A stretch of 64,000 nt of DNA, from assembly GCA_050250755.1 (NCBI GenBank), contig JBFWOB010000003.1:1-64000 (forward strand), given 5' to 3'. A program made the translations under genes and the position numbers. Positions 44,855 to 53,632 of the stretch are shown one piece after another (position 1 is the first letter of the stretch; each line of letters opens with the position of its first letter). The notes beneath the pieces are model-generated. The model did no database searches, was not told the DNA's origin, and saw only the letters and a program-made list of their open reading frames with translations. This DNA is from Ga0077555 sp050250755. Lineage in GTDB: Bacteria; Pseudomonadota; Alphaproteobacteria; Rhizobiales; Hyphomicrobiaceae.

Positions 44855-46374
44855 GGAAATCATCTCTGGTTATCGTATATCATCGCCAACCGAACGACGA
44901 AGTTCTGGTTGATGGGCGCATAGTATATCGAAGCCACAAGAGCCCAAATGGCATCGTTCCGACGTTGAAGAGTTTTTTCCATCGATTGCCACCCGAGGCA
45001 GGTGCCTGGGTTGCGTGGAAAATCTATGATCCCGATAAAGGACCCGATTTCGAACGGATCGTTCACGTCGATGATCCGAACGGGGGCTATGTCGTATCAC
45101 GACTGCCGCTAACCGCGGATCAAGTCGAGAGCTTCTATCATATCACTTCGAAAGAGGCTCTTTGGCCGATTATTCATTCGTTCCCGAGCCTTTTTCAGTA
45201 TGAGAATGTCGACTGGGAAGTATTTCGCGAAGTCAACCGGCTGTTCGCCGAAGCGGCGGCAGAACAGGTGGAAGACAATGGCTTGGTCTGGATACATGAC
45301 TATAATCTTTGGCTGGTTCCGGCCTATCTGCGACGCCTTAAGCCAGACGTCCACATCGCCTTTTTTCATCACACTCCATTTCCCGGCCCAGACGTTTTCA
45401 ATGTCCTGCCGTGGCGGCGCGAGATTGTTGACAGTCTCCTCGAGTGCGATCTCGTGGGCTTCCACATCCCACGCTATGCGAAAAATTTCGCCGACGTCGC
45501 CCGTGCACTCAGCCACGCGAAGATCGAGCAGATTGAGCCAGTCGAAGAAGGATTGTCGGCATCGGGCGCGGCTCTTTCGGAACCCGAAGTTCCAACAAGC
45601 ATTCGAACTGAGAAACGCTCCGTACGGCTCGGCGTGACGCCAGTGGGAACCAATCCGGAGCTGGTTACGAGCTACATAGAGTCAGATGACAACCGGGCTT
45701 TGCAGAAACGACTGGTGGAGGAGCTTGGTGGTCGTCGACTGCTCATGACAGTCGGGCGCACCGACTACACTAAAGGCATGATCGAGTGTCTTTTAGCTTT
45801 CGAGCGACTGCTGGAGCGGCGCCCGGAATTAATCTCCAACGTAAAAATGCTGGTGACCTCGGTCCGCGCCGCCTCGACCATGAAGGTCTATGAGGAAACA
45901 CAACGGGAAATTGAAGGGTTGGTTGGTCGCATCAACGGACGCTTCTCGACGCTCGACTGGACGCCCGTTGTCCTATTCTCGAATGCCATTCCCTTTGAGC
46001 GCCTTGTGGCACACTTCCGCATCGCAGACATTTGCGTGACAACGCCACTTCGCGACGGCTTGAATCTTGTTGCAAAGGAGTTCGTAGCAGCCAAGAGGGG
46101 CCAGGCGGGCGCGCTGATCTTATCCGAGTTCGCCGGGTGCGCAGTAGAACTACCCCAGGCCGTGCTCACCAACCCTTATTCGAACCGGGCCATGGATCGT
46201 GCGTTGGACGAAGCAATCGACATGCCCGAAGCCGAGGCCAAAAAGCGCATGGAATTGATGAATGAGGTCGTACGACACTTCGATGTGGAACGCTGGGCAG
46301 GCCAGGTAGCCGCGCAATTCGATGGTATCGCCGATCTGCCCGGTCTCCAAAAGTCATCTCAAGCTGCGGCGTGA
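44851..46374 (+). CDS. ggpS: Glucosylglycerol-phosphate synthase (GgpS, GT20)
   Basis: A 507-residue glycosyltransferase of family GT20, which also includes trehalose-6-phosphate synthase OtsA. It follows GgpS rather than OtsA at diagnostic points: it starts SLVIVYHRQPNDEV (residues 5-18), then KSPNGIVPTLKSFF (30-43), where OtsA has its SAGGL loop, then YHITSKEALWPIIHS (96-110). Shared GT20 donor/phosphate residues are in VGRTDYTKGM (301-310, Arg303 and Lys308) and RDGLNLVAKEF (401-411). It should join ADP-glucose and glycerol-3-phosphate into glucosylglycerol-phosphate, a salt-stress osmolyte precursor. It overlaps the phosphatase by four bases and the next gene by one. Confidence 0.82.
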   Translation: MRKSSLVIVYHRQPNDEVLVDGRIVYRSHKSPNGIVPTLKSFFHRLPPEAGAWVAWKIYDPDKGPDFERIVHVDDPNGGYVVSRLPLTADQVESFYHITSKEALWPIIHSFPSLFQYENVDWEVFREVNRLFAEAAAEQVEDNGLVWIHDYNLWLVPAYLRRLKPDVHIAFFHHTPFPGPDVFNVLPWRREIVDSLLECDLVGFHIPRYAKNFADVARALSHAKIEQIEPVEEGLSASGAALSEPEVPTSIRTEKRSVRLGVTPVGTNPELVTSYIESDDNRALQKRLVEELGGRRLLMTVGRTDYTKGMIECLLAFERLLERRPELISNVKMLVTSVRAASTMKVYEETQREIEGLVGRINGRFSTLDWTPVVLFSNAIPFERLVAHFRIADICVTTPLRDGLNLVAKEFVAAKRGQAGALILSEFAGCAVELPQAVLTNPYSNRAMDRALDEAIDMPEAEAKKRMELMNEVVRHFDVERWAGQVAAQFDGIADLPGLQKSSQAAA

Positions 46375-47645
46375 TGTTCACATTCGTCATCCGCACGGTA
46401 CTTGCCCTCGCGCTGCTCATGCCAGTTGCGCAGACCCCGGCTGCGGCTGCGAATATCGCGATTTCTTGCGGTGCCCTTGGTGTCGAATTGGAACTCTGCA
46501 CACGCGCAGTCAGGGATTGGGAGCAACAAACCGGCAATACAGTAACAATCATCACAACACCGAATTCTTCGAATGATCGGCTGTCGCTTTACCTCCAGAT
46601 GCTCGCTTCTGGGACAAACGATATCGACGTGCTTCAAATCGACGTTGTCTGGGCAGGCGTGCTTGCAAGCCATCTAGCCGATCTCAAACCTTATGTCGGG
46701 GAGGCACCCGCCGCCAATTTTCCCGCACTTATCGAGAATGACACCATCGGCGAACACCTCGTTGCGATACCATGGTGGGTCGATGTTGGCGTCCTTTATT
46801 ACCGTAAAGACTTGCTGCAGCAGCACGGCTTCGAGCCACCGCGCACGTGGCAGGAAATGACGACCACCGCGCGCAACATCCAGAAGGCCGAGCGAGCATC
46901 TGGAAACACACGGATCTGGGGCTTCGTATTCCAGGGCCGATCCTACGAAGGCCTGACATGCAATGCGCTGGAATGGATCGAAGCCTACCGCGGCGGCACC
47001 ATCATTGATCCACGCGGCGAGATCACCATCGCCAATTCGCGCGCAGTGGAAGCCTTGACGCTGGCCGGCAGCTGGGTTGGCGATATTTCTCCGAAAGGCG
47101 TCCTCAACTACGACGAGGAAGCCGCGCGTGGCGTGTTTCAGACTGGCAATGCCGTTTTCATGCGCAACTGGCCATATGCATGGTCGTTGGCCCAGGGCCG
47201 CGACAGTCCAGTTCGTGGCAAGATTGGTGTCGTGCCTCTCCCGAGCGGAGGACCAGATGGCAAAAGCTCCGGCACGCTCGGCGGTTGGCATCTCGCCGTT
47301 TCCCGCTATTCCAAGCATCCAAAAGAAGCGGCCGACTTGGTCATATTTCTGACCAGCGCCGCGCAGCAGAAAAAGCGCGCCATCACGGCCTCCTACAATC
47401 CCACGCTTCCTGCCCTCTATAAGGACCCCGAGCTTCTTGCGGCCAACCCCTTTTTCGGCGATCTGCTTGCATCACTGGAGAACGCAACCGCACGCCCCTC
47501 ACGAATCGCCGGCCCCCATTACAACCGCCTGTCGAGCGACGTCTCACGGGCGGTGCACGATATTCTCAATGGAACGCCCGCAAGATCACGCATCGAGCAA
47601 CTCGCTGACGAACTGGATCGCCTCAAGTACAGGGCGGGCTGGTAA
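46374..47645 (+). CDS. ABC sugar importer, substrate-binding protein (GgtB/ThuE-like)
   Basis: A 423-residue extracellular-solute-binding protein family 1 (maltose/trehalose type). The signal peptide is MFTFVIRTVLALALLMPVAQTPAAAA. Typical features are DIDVLQIDVVWAGVLASHL, IPWWVDVGVLYYRKDLL, WGFVFQGRSYEGLTCNALEWI and the closing GGWHLAVSRYSKHPKEAADLVIFL. It would deliver a glucoside to the permeases, and by position most probably glucosylglycerol or trehalose. The ATG at 46374 shares its first base with the last base of the synthase TGA, tying uptake to synthesis in one message. Confidence 0.88.
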   Translation: MFTFVIRTVLALALLMPVAQTPAAAANIAISCGALGVELELCTRAVRDWEQQTGNTVTIITTPNSSNDRLSLYLQMLASGTNDIDVLQIDVVWAGVLASHLADLKPYVGEAPAANFPALIENDTIGEHLVAIPWWVDVGVLYYRKDLLQQHGFEPPRTWQEMTTTARNIQKAERASGNTRIWGFVFQGRSYEGLTCNALEWIEAYRGGTIIDPRGEITIANSRAVEALTLAGSWVGDISPKGVLNYDEEAARGVFQTGNAVFMRNWPYAWSLAQGRDSPVRGKIGVVPLPSGGPDGKSSGTLGGWHLAVSRYSKHPKEAADLVIFLTSAAQQKKRAITASYNPTLPALYKDPELLAANPFFGDLLASLENATARPSRIAGPHYNRLSSDVSRAVHDILNGTPARSRIEQLADELDRLKYRAGW

Positions 47646-48568
47646 TGAAACAGGACGATTCGATTTCCTCACAGAGGACACGCGCCGCGTGGCTCTTCCT
47701 GGCGCCCGCGTTGGCCATTCTCGCCATCGTTGCGGTCTGGCCATTGGGACGAACACTCTATTTCAGCCTGACGAATGCAACGCTGGTCGACATGAACCAC
47801 TACAGCTTCGTCGGTTTTTCCAACTACCTCGCCCACAATAACGGCCGTTGGTACGGCGTGTTGAGTGACCCGCAATTTCTCGTAGCGCTGCGCAACACGC
47901 TCGTCTTCGCCATCGTTTCGGTCACACTCGAGACCATCCTCGGTGTGCTCATCGCCGTTCTTCTCAATCTCCCCTTCCCCGGCCGCGGACTGATGCGAGC
48001 CGCAATGTTGGTGCCTTGGGCAATCCCGACGGTCGTATCCGCGAAGATGTGGAGCTGGATGCTCAACGACCAATTCGGCGTGATAAATGATGCCTTGATG
48101 AAAATCGGCGCGATTGCCGAGCCCGTGGCATGGCTGGGGGATCCTAGCCTGTCGATGATCTCGATCATTCTGGTAGATGTATGGAAGACGACACCCTTCG
48201 TCGCTCTGTTGGCCTTGGCCGCCCTCCAGATGGTGCCGAAAGACTGCTATGAGGCCGCTCGCGTCGACGGTATTCACTCCGTAAAGGTTTTCTTCCAGGT
48301 CACACTTCCGCTGATTGCCCCCGCATTGGCCGTCGCCGTCATCTTCCGCCTCTTGGACGCGATGCGGATGTTCGACCTCGTCTACATTATGACGGGCACC
48401 ACTGACGCCACGATCACCTTATCCGTCCTTGCTCAGCGAGAGCTCGTCGGCTTTCAAGACGTCGGCTACGGATCGGCGATCTCGACCTTGGTGTTCTTTA
48501 TCATTGCGCTTCTGACTGCGCTGTACGTCGTGGCAATGCGGCTCGATTTTGGGGAACAGCGGCCATGA
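47645..48568 (+). CDS. ABC sugar importer permease 1 (MalF type)
   Basis: A 307-residue inner-membrane permease with six hydrophobic segments. The permease-ATPase contact loop EAARVDGIHSVKVFFQVTLPLIAP (about 200-223) matches the EAA...G motif of MalF-type proteins, and the start WLFLAPALAILAIVAVWPLGRTLYFSLTNATL is typical of sugar permeases of this class. It pairs with the next permease to form the channel. Start and stop overlap the neighbouring genes by one and four bases respectively. Confidence 0.92.
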   Translation: MKQDDSISSQRTRAAWLFLAPALAILAIVAVWPLGRTLYFSLTNATLVDMNHYSFVGFSNYLAHNNGRWYGVLSDPQFLVALRNTLVFAIVSVTLETILGVLIAVLLNLPFPGRGLMRAAMLVPWAIPTVVSAKMWSWMLNDQFGVINDALMKIGAIAEPVAWLGDPSLSMISIILVDVWKTTPFVALLALAALQMVPKDCYEAARVDGIHSVKVFFQVTLPLIAPALAVAVIFRLLDAMRMFDLVYIMTGTTDATITLSVLAQRELVGFQDVGYGSAISTLVFFIIALLTALYVVAMRLDFGEQRP

Positions 48569-49392
48569 AGCGCCTGCTCGGCAGTGCAGGATTGGCTCTG
48601 GCTTGCATCGTGCTCGCCATGTTTCTCCTGTTTCCGCTCTATTACGCAGTTTTGACCTCATTGAAGTCGGGATCGGAGCTATTCCGCGTCACATATTGGC
48701 CGACCGAAATCGATTGGAGCAACTATGCCCGGATATGGAACGAGCAGCATTTCGCACGAAACATCCTGAACTCGGTGATTGTAGCGACCTCCGTCGTCAT
48801 TTTTTCGTTGGCGCTTGCGCTGACCGCAGCCTTCGCGCTTGCCCGAGTACAATTCACTGGGCGCAAATCGCTTCTCTACGCAATCCTCGCCATCTCGATG
48901 TTTCCTCAGGTTGCTGTCCTCTCTGGCTTGTTCGAGGTGATCCGCATACTTAATCTCTACAATAACCTCGCAGGGCTGATTTTTTCCTACATGATCTTCA
49001 CCCTTCCCTTTACGGTTTGGGTGCTTACGACATTCATGCGGGACTTACCGGTGGAAATTGAGGAAGCCGCCATACTCGACGGGTTGAGTCCTTTTGTAAT
49101 CGTCACGCGCATCTTTTTGCCGTTGATGGCCCCCGCGATGGCGGCAACGGGACTCCTCGCATTCATTGCTGCATGGAACGAGTTCTTGTTTGCTCTCACA
49201 TTCACGCTTTCCAACGAGCAGCGCACTATACCGGTGGCGATAGCGCTCATCACGGGAGCCAGCGAATACGAGTTGCCATGGGGAAACGTCATGGCGGCTT
49301 CTGTCATCGTGACGGTGCCATTGATCGCCCTGGTATTGGTTTTTCAGCGTCGCCTTGTCGCCGGGATGACAGCTGGCGCTGTGAAGGGATAG
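48565..49392 (+). CDS. ABC sugar importer permease 2 (MalG type)
   Basis: A 275-residue inner-membrane permease with six hydrophobic segments and the EAA loop EEAAILDGLSPFVIVTRIFLPLMAP (about 170-194). The opening FLLFPLYYAVLTSLKSGSELFRVTYWPTEIDWSNY is typical of MalG-like permeases. Together with permease 1, the ATPase and the binding protein it completes an importer. It begins with a four-base ATGA overlap with permease 1, and the ATPase gene begins four bases after its stop. Confidence 0.92.
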   Translation: MKRLLGSAGLALACIVLAMFLLFPLYYAVLTSLKSGSELFRVTYWPTEIDWSNYARIWNEQHFARNILNSVIVATSVVIFSLALALTAAFALARVQFTGRKSLLYAILAISMFPQVAVLSGLFEVIRILNLYNNLAGLIFSYMIFTLPFTVWVLTTFMRDLPVEIEEAAILDGLSPFVIVTRIFLPLMAPAMAATGLLAFIAAWNEFLFALTFTLSNEQRTIPVAIALITGASEYELPWGNVMAASVIVTVPLIALVLVFQRRLVAGMTAGAVKG

Positions 49393-49396
49393 TCTC

Positions 49397-50455
49397 ATGG
49401 CGCGCGTGCGGCTCGAGAATCTGACGAAGAATTTCGGAACCACCGAGGTCATCCGGGACATCAGCCTCGACATCGCGGAAGGCGAATTCGTTGTCTTTGT
49501 CGGTCCTTCGGGATGCGGAAAATCGACGCTACTCCGCCTGATCGCCGGCCTCGAGGAGGTAACGTCGGGCACCATCCAGATCGGCGAGAACGACGTCACT
49601 CACGTGCCACCCGCCAAACGCGGCGTCTCGATGGTGTTTCAGACCTATGCCCTCTATCCGCATATGGACGCCTACCGGAACATCGCATTCGGCCTCAAGA
49701 TGTCCGGCACCGCAACCGGTACGGTGGACCAACGCGTGAAACGCGCTGCTGAGATGCTTCAGATAACCGATCTGCTGCATCGTCGCCCCCGGGAGCTATC
49801 CGGCGGTCAACGCCAGCGTGTCGCCATCGCTCGTGCCATCGTCCGTGAGCCCCAGGTTTTTCTTTTCGACGAACCTCTGTCGAATCTTGATGCCGCGCTG
49901 CGCGCCAAAACGCGACTCGAGATTGCGCGCCTCCATCATGAGCTTTCGTCGACCATGATCTTCGTCACGCACGACCAACTCGAAGCCATGACGCTCGCCG
50001 ACCGAATTATCTTATTGAACAAGGGCCGCATCGAGCAAGCCGGCACGCCGACCGAACTCTACAGACATCCCGCCACGCGATTTGCTGCGGAATTCATAGG
50101 TTCTCCAACCATGAACATTCTCCCCGCACAAATCGAGGACGGAGTCGCGACGCTGTCATCGGGCGAGCAATTGGCAGTGCGCACTGAATACAACGGCTCA
50201 GCAGAACTCGGCGTTCGCCCCGAGAATATCACGCAAGCGGCCGCCGGAGACGCGGAGGCCCTGCGAGCCCGCGTCCTCCACGTCGAGGATGTTGGAGAAG
50301 CGCGTATTATCCATGCGTCGCTTGCGGACGGGGCGACGTTGGCGATGCGCGAAGCTGCCGATGCTCCCGTACCGCCGAGAGGAAGTGACGTGGCGCTCCG
50401 GCTTAATCCGGAACGTCTGCATTTATTCGGCAAAGACGGCATGCGTATCAATTGA
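49397..50455 (+). CDS. ABC sugar importer ATPase (MalK/GgtA type)
   Basis: A 352-residue ABC ATPase of the MalK/MsmX/UgpC family. Walker A is GPSGCGKST (about residues 36-44), the signature is LSGGQRQRVAIARAIV (about 134-149), Walker B is VFLFDEPLSNLDA, and the switch His is in FVTHDQLEAMTLAD. The C-terminal OB-like regulatory domain (TOBE) occupies about 235-352. One such ATPase can serve several sugar importers. It closes the six-gene operon; a LysR-type gene converges on it 33 bases further on. Confidence 0.95.
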   Translation: MARVRLENLTKNFGTTEVIRDISLDIAEGEFVVFVGPSGCGKSTLLRLIAGLEEVTSGTIQIGENDVTHVPPAKRGVSMVFQTYALYPHMDAYRNIAFGLKMSGTATGTVDQRVKRAAEMLQITDLLHRRPRELSGGQRQRVAIARAIVREPQVFLFDEPLSNLDAALRAKTRLEIARLHHELSSTMIFVTHDQLEAMTLADRIILLNKGRIEQAGTPTELYRHPATRFAAEFIGSPTMNILPAQIEDGVATLSSGEQLAVRTEYNGSAELGVRPENITQAAAGDAEALRARVLHVEDVGEARIIHASLADGATLAMREAADAPVPPRGSDVALRLNPERLHLFGKDGMRIN

Positions 50456-50469
50456 GCACCGAAGTCATG

Positions 50470-50493
50470 TCAGCCGTCAGATCAGCCGTCAGA
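50470..50493. repeat. 12-bp tandem duplication carrying the LysR stop codon
   Basis: Two perfect copies of a 12-base unit (50470-50481 and 50482-50493). The minus-strand LysR stop TGA lies in the right-hand unit, and the left-hand unit supplies a second in-frame TGA, so the gene ends with duplicated stops. Confidence 0.85.
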
Positions 50494-51391
50494 GCCCACT
50501 ATTCCGCAATCCGTTAGCCGATTGTTTTAGCGATACGATCAGCTCTTTGAGAGCTCGTTGCTGCGGCCGGTCACGTCGAACGACCACGGCAAGCTGCCGG
50601 TAGAGCGGCGGCGACAACGATCGCGTCGTAAGCGATGCCTTTGCATTCTGTACGGCCATGTGAGGAACGATTGCGCAACCGAGACCAGCGCCAACGAGCG
50701 CCTTGATCGCTTCCACACTGCCGAGCGACATGATCGGCTTCAACGAGCGGCCTGCTTTTGCGAGCCATTCATCAGCGATGCGGCGTGTGTTTCCGCCAGG
50801 TTCAAAAAGTAGCACTGGCAGGCTTGCCAGGGACAGCGGGGTGATGCGCTTTGGCAAGGGGAAATCTCGCGGGGCAATTGCCACGAACTCGTCGCGCAGC
50901 ACAGGCGTGATCTCCAGCATTCGGCCTGCTGCAGGTAGCGTCACAAATCCGATATCGATCCGGTTTTCCTCAACCGCCTTCACGATATCGGACGTGTTGC
51001 CGGTCGTAACGACAATTTCGACCTCAGGAAATTTTGCGCGAAGCCTGCGAAGAGTGGACGGCAATAGGAAAGTACACGCCGTCGCGCCCGTGCCGATTCT
51101 CATCCTGCCCGCAGAGCCGCTTGCGAACCGGGCCATGGCATCGCGCATGTCGGATACGGCGCCTTCGATGCGACCGAGGCAACCGAGGAGCTCGACACCT
51201 GCCGCTGTCGGCGTAGCTCTCCGGCCAATCCGTTCGACGAGCTTCGTTCCCAACTGCTGCTCGAGATGGCGAATCTGAAGGCTCACGGCCGGCTGGCTGA
51301 CGCCCGCACGCTGTGCCGCCGCCGAGAAGGTGCCATGCTCGATAACGCTTCGGAACATTGCCAGATGATCGAGGCTCGGTTGATCGCGCAT
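50489..51391 (-). CDS. LysR-family transcriptional regulator
   Basis: A 300-residue LysR-type regulator. The N-terminal winged helix-turn-helix (LAMFRSVIEHGTFSAAAQRAGVSQPAVSLQIRHLEQQLGTKLVERIGRRATPTAAG) is unmistakable; the remaining part is the periplasmic-binding-like effector domain beginning near residue 90 (MRIGTGATACTFLLPSTLRRL). It is convergent with the sugar-importer ATPase gene and divergent from the acetyltransferase gene 174 bases away, which is the more likely local target, together with the adjacent MFS gene. The effector is unknown. Confidence 0.93.
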   Translation of the reverse strand: MRDQPSLDHLAMFRSVIEHGTFSAAAQRAGVSQPAVSLQIRHLEQQLGTKLVERIGRRATPTAAGVELLGCLGRIEGAVSDMRDAMARFASGSAGRMRIGTGATACTFLLPSTLRRLRAKFPEVEIVVTTGNTSDIVKAVEENRIDIGFVTLPAAGRMLEITPVLRDEFVAIAPRDFPLPKRITPLSLASLPVLLFEPGGNTRRIADEWLAKAGRSLKPIMSLGSVEAIKALVGAGLGCAIVPHMAVQNAKASLTTRSLSPPLYRQLAVVVRRDRPQQRALKELIVSLKQSANGLRNSGL

Positions 51392-51564
51392 CTCAAAATT
51401 TTCCTTATACGAAGTATGAGATACATACTCTTTTCCTATGGCAAAGAGACAGGCAAACTGCCGGGCATCCGTCGAGGTTGACGAAGGACCGATAATACGC
51501 AGGCGTCACAGATCGAAACGCTGTGCATTGTCACACTGAGCGCAATAGATAGGACTTTGACAGC

Positions 51565-52125
51565 GTGGCTGAACCGGCGATTGTGGTCAGGGATGCGATC
51601 GAGAGCGATATTCCTCAGGTAACGCGCATCTATGCGCACCACGTGCTTTACGGCCTGGCGTCCTTCGAGGAAACGCCTCCATCGTCCGATGAGATGCTGT
51701 CTCGGTTCAAAGCCATAACAGCAGCGGCGTTTCCATATCTTGTGGCCGAAAGCGGCGGTCAGATTGTCGGCTATAGTTATGCGTCGTCATATCGGTCTCG
51801 TCCGGCCTACCGCTTCACGGTGGAAGACTCGGTCTATGTGAGCGACGATGTGCGCGGCAAGGGAGTCGGCAGCCAACTCCTCGGAACCTTGATCGACCGT
51901 TGCGAAGCTGGAGCGTGGCGTCAAATGTTGGCGGTCATCGGCGATAGCGCCAATATCGGCTCGATCGCATTGCATGGCCGGTTTGGTTTCCGGCTGGCAG
52001 GATCGTTGACTTCGGTTGGCTTCAAACATGGACGCTGGGTCGATTCCGTCATCATGCAGCGGCCATTGAGCAGCGGGGACACAGCGAAGCCAATATTGTC
52101 CACGCCGCCAGAGTCGCTTTTATGA
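51565..52125 (+). CDS. GNAT acetyltransferase (phosphinothricin-acetyltransferase type)
   Basis: A 186-residue GNAT-family enzyme with strong similarity in motif pattern to Pat/Bar-type N-acetyltransferases: IVVRDAIESDIPQVTRIYAHHVLYGLASFEETPPS at the start, YSYASSYRSRPAYRFTVEDSVYVSDDVRGKGVGSQLLGTLI with the acetyl-CoA-binding RGKGVG loop, and IGDSANIGSIALHGRFGF. Such enzymes acetylate the amino group of phosphinothricin or of methionine sulfone/sulfoximine in many soil bacteria. Translation starts at GTG 51565 with AGGAC upstream. An MFS transporter follows in the same direction 61 bases later. Confidence 0.88.
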   Translation: MAEPAIVVRDAIESDIPQVTRIYAHHVLYGLASFEETPPSSDEMLSRFKAITAAAFPYLVAESGGQIVGYSYASSYRSRPAYRFTVEDSVYVSDDVRGKGVGSQLLGTLIDRCEAGAWRQMLAVIGDSANIGSIALHGRFGFRLAGSLTSVGFKHGRWVDSVIMQRPLSSGDTAKPILSTPPESLL

Positions 52126-52186
52126 GTGCGACGGCAGCCATAACCCGTTGCGTCAATCCAAGGCCGGTGCGCGACCGAGCGCGTCG

Positions 52187-53341
52187 ATGACAGCCTCACC
52201 TCGACATCTGCCAGTAACATTGGCCCTCGGCACGACGCAGACCCTGGCCTGGGCCTCGAGCTATTACTTACCGGCCGTCATGGCCGACGTGATTTCGCGC
52301 GACATTGGAGTCACGCCGAGCACGTTCTTCGCAGCCTTCTCCGTTGCTCTTCTTGTATCAGCCGTCATCGGTCCCAAGGTAGGGCGTACGATCGATAGCC
52401 TCGGCGGCCGTAGGGTTCTGCTGCTGTCGAACGTATTCATTGCCGCCGGCCTTGTTGCACTTGCGCTCGCCCAATCTCCGATCGCCTTATGGCTCGCGTG
52501 GCTATTGCTCGGCGTCGGGATGGGGCTTGGGCTCTACGACGCAGCGTTCGCCACGCTCGGACGCATCTTCGGAACCGAAGCGCGATCGTCTATCACCGCC
52601 ATCACACTGATCGCCGGGTTCGCCAGCACGATCGGTTGGCCCCTGTCGCAGTGGGGCATCGCCACGATCGGATGGCGCGAGACCTGCCTCGCGTGGGCTG
52701 CAGCACATCTTCTCATCGGCCTACCGATCAACAGCCTCCTTCCCACAACCGATCGCACCACGTCGCCGGCCATCATAGGGCCACCGGCGATCGTGCCTTG
52801 GGATCGAACCATGATCCTGATCGCATTTGCCATGGCCTCCGCCTGGATGGTTACCGCAGCAATGGCGGCCCATCTTCCGCGGCTTTTGCAGTCAGCCGGA
52901 GCGTCAAGTTCCGCCGCCATTGCTGCGAGCATCCCGATCGGACCGGCACAGGTCATGGCCCGCGTTCTTGAAGCCAGCGTACTGAAACGCGTGCATCCCC
53001 TCGTTACCGCGCGTCTTGCCACAATTGCCCACCCCACGGCGGCGGCCATCCTTATCCTCTTCGGCCCAGCAGCGGGCGCGATCTTTGCCATTCTCCACGG
53101 CGCGGGCAACGGCATCCTGACCATCGCTCGTGGCACGGTCCCCCTCGCCCTTTTCGGTCCAGAGAACTATGGCTACCGACTGGGACTGATCGGCGCACCG
53201 GCCCGTGTCGCGCAAGCCGCCGCACCGCTCTTGTTTGGCATTCTCATTGATGACATCGGCGTATGGACGCTCGCTGTATCCGCTGGCCTCAGCCTCGCAG
53301 CGCTTGCGGCCCTGACTTTCCTCTCGGCTTCCCGCAAGTAA
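52187..53341 (+). CDS. MFS transporter
   Basis: A 384-residue MFS protein with twelve predicted segments. Helix 1 opens with LALGTTQTLAWASSYYLPAVMADVISRDIG, the A-loop after helix 2 is PKVGRTIDSLGGRRVLL, and PIGPAQVMARVLEASV resembles a later amphipathic region. No substrate can be deduced. ATG 52187 is preferred to the TTG at 52148. Its neighbours, a Pat-type acetyltransferase and a LysR regulator, suggest a small detoxification or resistance unit. Confidence 0.82.
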   Translation: MTASPRHLPVTLALGTTQTLAWASSYYLPAVMADVISRDIGVTPSTFFAAFSVALLVSAVIGPKVGRTIDSLGGRRVLLLSNVFIAAGLVALALAQSPIALWLAWLLLGVGMGLGLYDAAFATLGRIFGTEARSSITAITLIAGFASTIGWPLSQWGIATIGWRETCLAWAAAHLLIGLPINSLLPTTDRTTSPAIIGPPAIVPWDRTMILIAFAMASAWMVTAAMAAHLPRLLQSAGASSSAAIAASIPIGPAQVMARVLEASVLKRVHPLVTARLATIAHPTAAAILILFGPAAGAIFAILHGAGNGILTIARGTVPLALFGPENYGYRLGLIGAPARVAQAAAPLLFGILIDDIGVWTLAVSAGLSLAALAALTFLSASRK

Positions 53342-53632
53342 TCGCTGCGGCCCACAGTGACTTGTGTGAGTACGTTTCCCATGTGGCAGGGCGCCTCTGC
53401 TTGTCCTCAATCTCTTTGGTAATCGGCCTCGAGGCGGCATCACGTCGTCTCATGGGACGATTTCTACTGACGGCAGGTTGAGCGACAGGAATTTTCTCTT
53501 ATTGACGAGGATCATCGTAGCGGCTTTCTACAAATGAAAGAATTGTCGGCTGGATAGTAGCGTTCCAACGAGGGCACCATCGTGAGCAGCACGACCGCGC
53601 TCGTCTCCGAGAGATCGCAAGGAGGGACATCC

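Noticed and set aside
44851..46374. Annotation of the GT20 gene as trehalose-6-phosphate synthase (otsA)
   Set aside because: The N-terminal loop and several inner motifs match glucosylglycerol-phosphate synthase better; still listed for testing.
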